Shown piece by piece: positions 1 to 4,759 of a stretch of 5,049 nt of DNA; the stretch's first letter is position 1; the number at the start of each line of letters is the position of its first letter. The position numbers and the translations under genes were made by a program. Source of the DNA: Proteiniphilum sp. (lineage in GTDB: Bacteria; Bacteroidota; Bacteroidia; Bacteroidales; Dysgonomonadaceae); the NCBI GenBank assembly GCA_031284475.1, contig JAISZV010000259.1:1-5049 (forward strand), given 5' to 3'. The notes under the pieces were generated by a model, which saw only the letters and a list, made by a program, of their open reading frames with translations, was not told the DNA's origin and made no database searches.

Positions 1-16
1 TGTGCTCTTCCGATCT
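1..16 (+). other. Illumina TruSeq adapter remnant (non-genomic)
   Basis: The first 16 bases, TGTGCTCTTCCGATCT, are identical to the 3' end of the Illumina TruSeq read-2 (P7-side) adapter. The TGTG prefix distinguishes it from the P5-side adapter, which shares only the GCTCTTCCGATCT end. Genomic sequence therefore starts at about position 17, and the window starts at a raw contig end. The reading frame of the first gene happens to stay open through the adapter, which creates an artificial GTG start at position 2 and five false residues (MLFRS). Confidence 0.93.
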
Positions 17-301
17 TATGATATTCTGCAACAACGCACAAATATCAGCAGAAGCGTGACGTCCAACTATATACGCGACACAACCTCCAATACGCTCACA
101 AGCTATTTTATGGTTCATCTTGTGTATCGGTTCAATATATTTAAAGGCGGAGCCACACGCGAAGAGATGACGCCCGAAAGAGGTGGCTGGGACGGCCCCG
201 GAAGAGGCGGCGGTAGACGTAGCGGCCCTGGCCCCGGCGGTCCCGGCGGCGGAGGAGGAGGCTTCGGTGGTCCCGGTGGTACGGGTGGCGGTGGCGGATA
301 A
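17..301 (+). CDS. C-terminal fragment of an outer-membrane beta-barrel protein (TonB-dependent-receptor-like) with glycine-rich tail
   Basis: This is the last 94 codons of a gene truncated at its 5' end by the contig edge. The segment YDILQQRTNISRSVTSNYI, then a DT-rich turn and LTSYFMVHLVYRFNIF, resembles the last strands of Bacteroidota outer-membrane beta-barrel proteins of the TonB-receptor-like type (outer membrane beta-barrel family, PF14905-like). In those proteins a 'sv(T)..Yi.D..tn.l..YFm..ftYrf' ending is common. The barrel would end at the Phe encoded at 140-142. A 52-residue tail follows, rich in Gly, Pro and Arg, and is expected to face the periplasm. The plug, signal peptide and any N-terminal carboxypeptidase-like domain are outside the window, so the substrate is unknown. 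The gene lies 37 bp before the histidine kinase on the same strand, suggesting co-transcription. The barrel assignment rests on pattern recognition; the family is fairly sure, the function is not. Confidence 0.75.
   Translation, partial: YDILQQRTNISRSVTSNYIRDTTSNTLTSYFMVHLVYRFNIFKGGATREEMTPERGGWDGPGRGGGRRSGPGPGGPGGGGGGFGGPGGTGGGGG
182..298 (+). repeat. Glycine-rich low-complexity coding segment
   Basis: The last 39 codons of the barrel gene encode a low-complexity tail with 26 Gly, interspersed with Pro and Arg plus single Trp, Asp, Phe, Ser and Thr residues. The DNA is GGC/GGT/GGA-rich and much higher in GC than the flanking sequence. On the opposite strand it gives proline-rich open frames that are artefacts of composition. 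Such GC-rich repeats are prone to length change and assembly error. Confidence 0.8.
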
Positions 302-338
302 CAGGTAGGTAACATAAACGGTTATTAATTACATCATA

Positions 339-1424
339 ATGGATCAACTGCTGGCGTCGAAACAAAAAGGAACCCGGAACAATGTGTTTGTGCATATTTT
401 ACTGTGGGGGGTGATTTTCATTCTCCCCTACTTTTTTGTGGATTCCGAACGTATCTTTAACTGGTGGTCATTTATGTGGTCGCTTCCAGAGATGCTGGGA
501 TTCATGTTGGTATTTTACGTCAACTATTCTCTGCTGATAGATAAGGTTCTTTACAAAGGGAAAACCAAAGAGTTTATTTTCTATAACCTGTTACTTATTA
601 TAGCGACAGCATTCCTGATGCATTACGGGCGGTACCTGATCGAAACGCTTATGTTGGATATGAGGCCGAGAAGACACTACCTGAAGCGGGACGGCAACAA
701 TATGCAACTCCTGTTTTTAGTCCGCAATTCCACATCGCTGTTTTTAATGGCAGGATTGAGCGTAGCACTAAAGATGACCGTACACTGGTTTGAAGTGGAC
801 AACGAACGCAAGGAACTGGCAAAAGCAAAATCGGAAGCGGAGTTGCAAAACCTCAAGAATCAGATCAATCCCCACTTCCTGCTCAATACGCTGAACAATA
901 TCTATGCGCTGATAGAGTTCGATCCCCCCAGGGCGCAACAAGCGGTGATGGATCTGGGCAAGATGCTGCGCCATCTGCTTTACGAAAATAACCAGACATT
1001 CGTCCCCCTTCGCCAGGAAGCCACATTTATGCGCAATTACATTGAACTGATGCGTATACGCCTGCCCGACAATGTGAAATTGACTACCGATTTTTCTTAT
1101 TCCGAATCGGGAAACACGCTTATTTCTCCTTTAATTTTTATATCTTTGATTGAAAATGCGTTCAAGCATGGTATCAGCGGGGAGAAGCCTTCGTTTGTCG
1201 ATATCTCGTTCAGAGAGCATCCCTGCGGAAAAGTAGAGTTCGTCTCCCGGAACAGCTATTTCCCTAAATCGGAATCCGATAAGAGCGGAAGCGGTATCGG
1301 CCTCGAATTGGTGAAGAAAAAACTGGAACTGCTTTATCCCGGCAATTATCAATGGAAAACCTCTATTGAAGGGGACGTTTATTCGACCATGCTTTTAATC
1401 GACACAAAAAATACAGCCGGATGA
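339..1424 (+). CDS. LytS-type membrane sensor histidine kinase (His_kinase family, LytTR-associated)
   Basis: This 361-residue protein should autophosphorylate on His and pass the phosphate to the response regulator encoded next. Four hydrophobic segments (about residues 16-34, 47-67, 79-98 and 123-149) form an N-terminal membrane domain without an obvious extracellular sensor domain. A short charged coiled-coil-like linker (about 152-172) leads into the H-box QINPHFLLNTLNNIYALI, with the phospho-acceptor His179 as in the His_kinase (PF06580) family. The ATPase part shows the N-box IENAFKHG (271-278) and a G-box GSGIGLELVKKKLELLY (317-333). Length and order are normal for Bacteroidota members. 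The ATG at 339 is chosen because the next residues run straight into the first membrane segment and it leaves a 37-bp gap after the upstream gene. No Shine-Dalgarno is visible, which is normal in this phylum. The stop overlaps the response regulator start. The signal sensed is unknown; membrane or envelope state is a reasonable inference. Confidence 0.95.
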   Translation: MDQLLASKQKGTRNNVFVHILLWGVIFILPYFFVDSERIFNWWSFMWSLPEMLGFMLVFYVNYSLLIDKVLYKGKTKEFIFYNLLLIIATAFLMHYGRYLIETLMLDMRPRRHYLKRDGNNMQLLFLVRNSTSLFLMAGLSVALKMTVHWFEVDNERKELAKAKSEAELQNLKNQINPHFLLNTLNNIYALIEFDPPRAQQAVMDLGKMLRHLLYENNQTFVPLRQEATFMRNYIELMRIRLPDNVKLTTDFSYSESGNTLISPLIFISLIENAFKHGISGEKPSFVDISFREHPCGKVEFVSRNSYFPKSESDKSGSGIGLELVKKKLELLYPGNYQWKTSIEGDVYSTMLLIDTKNTAG

Positions 1425-2131
1425 TACTCAATTGTTGGATTGTGGATGATGAGCCGTTGGCCCTGTCGCTTTTGGAGTCTTATGTACAAAAAACCTCTTT
1501 CCTGAGGCTGGCGGGCAAATATAGCAGTGCACTGTCGGCCATGAAGCATCTTGCCGAAGAGAAGGTCGACCTGCTTTTTCTCGATATTCAGATGCCTGAA
1601 GTGAATGGGATGGAATTTGCCCGCATTATCGGTGATCATACCCGGATCATTTTCACCACGGCTTTCAGTGAGTATGCCTTAGAAGGCTACAAGGTGAGCG
1701 CGCTCGATTATCTTCTGAAACCTTTTTCCTTTGCCGATTTCCTCACCGCCGCGAAAAAAGCGTTGACCTGGTTTGAAATGACGGAAAAGAAACCGGTTGC
1801 CGAAACGGTTCAGGAGAATTCCGGTATCTTTGTGAAATCCGATTATAAACTCCTGCACGTTTTGTATGATGATATTCTGTATATCGAAGGGTTGAAAGAC
1901 TATGTGAAAATATATACCGGAAGCCAGCCAAAACCTGTTTTATCCTTGATAAGCCTTAAGGCGTTGGAGGAAGATTTGCCCTCAGACCGCTTTATGCGTG
2001 TCCACCGTTCTTACATCATCCATAAAAATAAAATTACAAGTATCAATAAAAGGCGCATTATAATCGGAGAAAAGCAGATTCCGATGGGGGACACCTACCG
2101 CAAACAATTTCTATCTGTGATAGGACAATAA
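1421..2131 (+). CDS. LytTR-family response regulator (REC + LytTR DNA-binding domain)
   Basis: This 236-residue protein is the partner of the upstream kinase. Residues 1-120 form a receiver domain: acidic pair Asp9-Asp10, phospho-acceptor Asp55 in LLFLDIQMPEVNGMEFA, the conserved Thr in IIFTTAF (79-80), and Lys100-Pro101 in DYLLKPF. After a short linker, residues about 133-233 form a LytTR domain with the typical DILYIEGLKDYVKIY, FMRVHRSYIIHKNKI and PMGDTYRKQF segments. LytTR domains bind pairs of short direct repeats in DNA. The ATG at 1421 overlaps the kinase TGA (ATGA), implying translational coupling. The gene's last codons merge into a 21-bp tandem repeat that continues past the stop. 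Target genes are unknown; the adjacent outer-membrane barrel gene is a plausible target, by proximity only. Confidence 0.95.
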   Translation: MILNCWIVDDEPLALSLLESYVQKTSFLRLAGKYSSALSAMKHLAEEKVDLLFLDIQMPEVNGMEFARIIGDHTRIIFTTAFSEYALEGYKVSALDYLLKPFSFADFLTAAKKALTWFEMTEKKPVAETVQENSGIFVKSDYKLLHVLYDDILYIEGLKDYVKIYTGSQPKPVLSLISLKALEEDLPSDRFMRVHRSYIIHKNKITSINKRRIIIGEKQIPMGDTYRKQFLSVIGQ

Positions 2132-2216
2132 ATCCCGTTTATAAGGCAATAAATCCCATTTATAAAACAATAGATACCGTTTATAAGGCAATAAATCCGT
2201 TTTATAGGACAATAAA
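2123..2216 (+). repeat. 21-bp tandem repeat array (about 4.5 copies), possible LytTR binding sites
   Basis: Copies lie at 2123-2143, 2144-2164, 2165-2185 and 2186-2206, with a partial copy at 2207-2216. The shared core is CAATAAATCCCGTTTATA with a few substitutions per copy. The first copy contains the last two codons and the TAA stop of the response regulator gene. Because 21 is a multiple of three, each copy repeats an in-frame stop (TAA, TAA, TAG, TAA, then TAA in the partial copy). A degenerate copy (14 of 21 matches to copy 3) can be aligned just inside the gene at 2102-2122. Copy 3 contains ACCGTTTAT (2176-2184), which fits the published LytTR direct-repeat consensus [TA][AC][CA]GTTN[AG][TG] at all nine positions; the other copies fit at six to eight. 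The repeat is directly visible; the binding role is inference. Confidence 0.88.
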
Positions 2217-2219
2217 AAA

Positions 2220-2249
2220 GAGGGTATATCCATCATTGTGATTACCCTC
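2220..2249. terminator. Bidirectional intrinsic terminator between convergent units
   Basis: GAGGGTA (2220-2226) pairs perfectly with TACCCTC (2243-2249). A further ATC/GAT pairing (2228-2230 with 2240-2242) can extend the stem across a one-base bulge. On the plus strand the stem is followed by CTTTACTTTTATCC, ending the barrel-kinase-regulator unit. On the minus strand it is followed by CTTTTTTATT, a better U-tract, ending transcription that comes through dps. Both units converge here. Confidence 0.75.
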
Positions 2250-2364
2250 CTTTACTTTTATCCTTATCCCGAACCTCGTTAACCTCGTTCGGATATTCAA
2301 CCGAAACTTTAAATTCTGATATTAAAATATCTTGTTTTCAATTCTATAGGATATTCAAATGCTT

Positions 2365-2838
2365 TTACGAAAGATATGCGGCGAGCATCCAGACAGTTTT
2401 TTCCTGCTCTGAAATGAAGTCGCTTATCAGCGCTACGGTGCCTTCATCATTCCCTTCCGAAGCGGTTTCCAATATATCACGTTCCAAAGCGATCAGTACT
2501 TTCAGCGAGTCGAGGATATCTTTTATGATCTCCTTTGAGCCGGTTACTACTCCGGATTCTTTGATGGGCGATACTTTCAGGTATTCACTGAATTTGTGCT
2601 CCGGAACGCCGCCCAGCATAAGGATACGTTCAGCCACCTCATCCACTTTTTCTGCGGCGTCGTCGTAATACTCTTCGTATTTCGCATGTGCAGCGAAAAA
2701 CTCAATACCTTTTACATTCCAATGATACCCACGGAGGTTGGTGTAATAAACCTGTAGGCCGGACAGCAATTTCTGTAAGCCGTCCACTGTCTTTCCCGTA
2801 CTTTTCGGATCCAATCCTAAATAATCTAATACTTTCAT
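2365..2838 (-). CDS. dps: Dps family ferritin-like DNA-protection protein
   Basis: Dps proteins assemble into a dodecameric shell that oxidises Fe(II) with hydrogen peroxide and stores iron, protecting DNA from hydroxyl radicals. Numbered from an upstream in-frame ATG at 2856, the inter-subunit ferroxidase ligands are recognisable as His45 (in NLRGYHWNVKG, with the conserved Trp46), His57, Glu61, Asp72 and Glu76 (in KVDEVAERILMLGG). The order and spacing match E. coli His51, His63, Asp67, Asp78 and Glu82, with Glu in place of the first Asp. The second in-frame ATG at 2838 is preferred, giving 157 residues beginning MKVLDYLGLD, because Bacteroidota Dps proteins usually start this way; the 2856 start would add MLNKEI (163 residues) and cannot be excluded. 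No long basic N-terminal tail is present, so direct DNA binding through such a tail is unlikely. The gene lies downstream of ahpF on the same strand but appears to have its own promoter. Confidence 0.95.
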   Translation of the reverse strand: MKVLDYLGLDPKSTGKTVDGLQKLLSGLQVYYTNLRGYHWNVKGIEFFAAHAKYEEYYDDAAEKVDEVAERILMLGGVPEHKFSEYLKVSPIKESGVVTGSKEIIKDILDSLKVLIALERDILETASEGNDEGTVALISDFISEQEKTVWMLAAYLS

Positions 2839-2874
2839 AATTTCTTTGTTTAACATTGTTGTTCAATAAATTTA

Positions 2875-2904
2875 AACTATTTCGTGTTGCTTAATGAAAT
2901 AGTT
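2875..2904. promoter_or_regulatory. Perfect 9-bp inverted repeat in the dps leader
   Basis: AACTATTTC (2875-2883) and GAAATAGTT (2896-2904) are exact reverse complements separated by 12 bases. The element lies between the putative dps -7 box and the dps start codon, so it would sit just downstream of the transcription start. It could be an operator for a dimeric regulator or an RNA hairpin in the 5' leader. No U-tract follows, so it is not a simple terminator. It does not fit the ATAG-N7-CTAT spacing of enterobacterial OxyR sites. Confidence 0.6.
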
Positions 2905-2917
2905 GTTATATCTGTGG

Positions 2918-2948
2918 CAAATTTACAAAATAATCCGGTCATCGCCAA
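2918..2948 (-). promoter_or_regulatory. Putative Bacteroidota-type promoter of dps
   Basis: On the minus strand TAAATTTG (2925-2918) is an exact match to the Bacteroidota -7 consensus TAnnTTTG. Nineteen bases upstream, TTGG (2948-2945) is a 3-of-4 match to the -33 TTTG element, at normal spacing. Transcription would start near 2911 and leave a leader of about 55-75 nt before dps. This supports dps being transcribed separately from ahpF. Confidence 0.6.
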
Positions 2949-2950
2949 TT

Positions 2951-2969
2951 CTTTTGACCTGCTTTTGAC
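2951..2969. promoter_or_regulatory. Direct repeat upstream of the dps promoter (possible activator site)
   Basis: CTTTTGAC occurs at 2951-2958 and again at 2962-2969, an exact 8-bp direct repeat with an 11-bp period, about one helical turn. It lies immediately upstream of the putative -33 element, roughly -40 to -58 from the predicted start. That is where a transcription activator would bind. The regulator is unknown; OxyR controls dps in Bacteroides, but this repeat does not resemble the classical OxyR site. Confidence 0.4.
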
Positions 2970-3056
2970 AATATGCAGAATAATAATTTCTATATACACT
3001 TACCATGATGCTGCCGTTCAGACCGTTTTTTTATAGTTTATGACAGCCCGGAGCAA

Positions 3057-4610
3057 TCAAACCACCCCGCGGATCCTGTCCTCGAATGCTGTCAGAGCCG
3101 CTTTCGCGCCTTCCCCCATTGAAATGATGATCTGCTTGTAGGGAACCGTCGTTACGTCGCCGGCCGCATAAATTCCGGGAACATCCGTTCGTCCGCGCAC
3201 ATCGATCTCTATCTCTCCGAAACGGTTGGTTTTTATCACATCTTTGAATGCCGCACTGTTGGGCGCCAAACCTATCTGTACAAACACGCCGTCGAGGCCT
3301 ACAACACGTTCTTCTTCCGTCTTACGGTCTTTCACTTTCAGCCCGGTAACTTTCTCGCCGTTAGTGATTACTTCGGTAGTTTGCGAGTGGAGAAAGATCT
3401 CTACGTTCGACAGGCTTTTTACTTTCTCCTGCAATACCTTGTCCGCCTTCAGTTCTTCCAGAAACTCAAAAACGGTGACGTGGGAGCAAATTCCCGCCAG
3501 GTCGATGGCCGCCTCGATACCGGAGTTACCCCCACCGACTACTGCCACACGCTTGTTTTTATAGAAAGGACCGTCGCAATGCGGGCAAAAAGCTACTCCA
3601 CTACCGATAAACCCGGTTTCGCCGGGCACATTCAGCTTTCGCCAGCTTGCTCCCGTAGCGATGATCAACGCTGGCGCGGTGAATATTTCGCCGCCCCGGG
3701 TCGAGACGATCTTTTGCTTATTCTCCACCGTTACTTTTTCGACCGAACGGTGCTCAAAAATATCGATGGAATATTCATGCATGTGGCGTTTCAGGTCATC
3801 TGCCAGCTTACTTCCTGTAGTTTTGGGAACGGAAATAAGATTCTCTATTCCTCCGGTCTCATTGACCTGTCCCCCTACACGTTCGGCAAGGACGGCTACT
3901 CTCAATCCTTTGCGTGCGCTGTACACAGCAGCTGTTGCACCGGCAGGCCCGCCGCCGACCACAATCACGTCATATTCCCTGACAGTATGTTCTTCGGATG
4001 CGGAAGTTTCCGTACCGTAACGCGCTTCTAATTTAGCCAGTAGTTCGCCGAAATTCCCCCGTCCGACATGCAGCAGTTCCCCGTCGGCGAAAACCGCAGG
4101 CACGCCTTGCAGGTTGAGCGCGTCCGCCTCTTCTTTATAGATAGCGCCGTCAACTGCTTCATGGGTAATACGCGGGTTGATCACTGCCATGGCGTTCAGT
4201 GTCTGCACAACATCCGGGCAGTTGGTGCAGGTCAGCGACATATAAGTCGTCAAGCGGATATTTCCCTTCAACGATTTCAATCTTTTCGTCACAAATTCAT
4301 CGGGCAGGTTTTTACCCTTTCCGTCGGCATTCAGGATAGCCAGAAGCAGCGAACTGAACTCGTGGCCGGTAGGTACTGCGCGGAATGTAATTCCTGTTTT
4401 TTTCCCGTTCTTCAGTATATCGAACGCAAGGGCTTCGCCGGGATTTTCCTGCAACGACAAATGACCGGAAACCGATACTACGTCGTTGAGCAGTTCGAGC
4501 AGCTGCTCACGGTTCGGATGGTTTTTACCGACCAAGACGTCGAATGTATATCGGTTGCTTAATCCCGAAAAAATGTCTCGCAATTGTTCTTTTAAAGATA
4601 TATCTAGCAT
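3057..4610 (-). CDS. ahpF: Alkyl hydroperoxide reductase subunit F (AhpC reductase, NAD(P)H-dependent flavoprotein)
   Basis: AhpF passes electrons from NAD(P)H through FAD and two CxxC centres to AhpC, which reduces hydrogen peroxide and organic peroxides in the cytoplasm. All parts are present, numbered from the ATG at 4610 (517 residues; E. coli AhpF has 521). The N-terminal double-thioredoxin-fold domain has CTNC (Cys128/Cys131) and the cis-Pro motif GVPAVF. A short linker leads to the FAD-binding GGGPAG (219-224), then the redox-active CPHC (Cys342/Cys345), the NAD(P)-binding GGGNSG (359-364), and the C-terminal FAD motif AAGDVTTVPYKQII (from 482). The ATG at 4610 (MLDISLKEQL) is chosen over a TTG at 4619 because AhpF proteins begin MLD. 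It is the second gene after ahpC, 149 bp downstream, with an intrinsic terminator between them and no recognisable -7 promoter box. No defect or frameshift is seen. Confidence 0.97.
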   Translation of the reverse strand: MLDISLKEQLRDIFSGLSNRYTFDVLVGKNHPNREQLLELLNDVVSVSGHLSLQENPGEALAFDILKNGKKTGITFRAVPTGHEFSSLLLAILNADGKGKNLPDEFVTKRLKSLKGNIRLTTYMSLTCTNCPDVVQTLNAMAVINPRITHEAVDGAIYKEEADALNLQGVPAVFADGELLHVGRGNFGELLAKLEARYGTETSASEEHTVREYDVIVVGGGPAGATAAVYSARKGLRVAVLAERVGGQVNETGGIENLISVPKTTGSKLADDLKRHMHEYSIDIFEHRSVEKVTVENKQKIVSTRGGEIFTAPALIIATGASWRKLNVPGETGFIGSGVAFCPHCDGPFYKNKRVAVVGGGNSGIEAAIDLAGICSHVTVFEFLEELKADKVLQEKVKSLSNVEIFLHSQTTEVITNGEKVTGLKVKDRKTEEERVVGLDGVFVQIGLAPNSAAFKDVIKTNRFGEIEIDVRGRTDVPGIYAAGDVTTVPYKQIIISMGEGAKAALTAFEDRIRGVV

Positions 4611-4700
4611 AAGTATCAAATTGAAATTAATTTACGCTGGTTATGTTTGTATTAATAGTAAAACCTGTTTAGCGCTTTGTTTTTAGTTGTATATAATAAA

Positions 4701-4750
4701 AGAAAAAAAAGACGGGCAACCTGTGTACATCGTTCACCACAGGGTACCCG
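4701..4750 (-). terminator. Intrinsic terminator after ahpC, before ahpF
   Basis: Reading the minus strand, CGGG (4750-4747) pairs with CCCG (4716-4713) and CCTGTG (4743-4738) pairs with CACAGG (4725-4720). A small 3x3 internal loop separates the two helices and a 12-base loop closes the hairpin. The stem is followed by TCTTTTTTTTCTTTTATTATA, an excellent U-tract. The hairpin starts only 9 bp after the ahpC stop. It should give an abundant ahpC-only mRNA and a weaker ahpC-ahpF readthrough message. Confidence 0.82.
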
Positions 4751-4759
4751 CCGGTAGTA

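Noticed and set aside
115..395. Proline-rich and arginine-rich minus-strand open frames opposite the glycine tail and the kinase start
   Set aside because: They are composition artefacts of GGN-rich coding sequence on the other strand, overlap two real genes and show no family features.
2123..2216. CRISPR array
   Set aside because: The repeats are contiguous 21-bp tandem units without unique spacers, and no cas gene is nearby.
2272..2289. Two tandem copies of AACCTCGTT, followed by a 5-bp TTCGG/CCGAA dyad (2288-2305)
   Set aside because: It is visible but short; the dyad has no U-tract in either direction, and nothing links it to a function in the convergent intergenic region.
2291..2358. 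GGATATTCAA occurring twice (2291-2300 and 2349-2358) downstream of dps
   Set aside because: A 10-bp AT-rich direct repeat at 58-bp spacing in a non-coding region; too little to separate from chance.
3002..3050. Possible ahpF terminator (GCTGTC/GGCAGC pairing on the minus strand)
   Set aside because: The stem is only six pairs with a wobble, the loop is long (about 25 bases) and the A-rich run lies inside the loop rather than being a U-tract after the stem.
3381..4031. Long plus-strand open frame (216 codons) inside ahpF, and a further one at 4068-4562
   Set aside because: Both are antisense shadows of the complete, well-conserved ahpF coding sequence; the translations show no recognisable domain.
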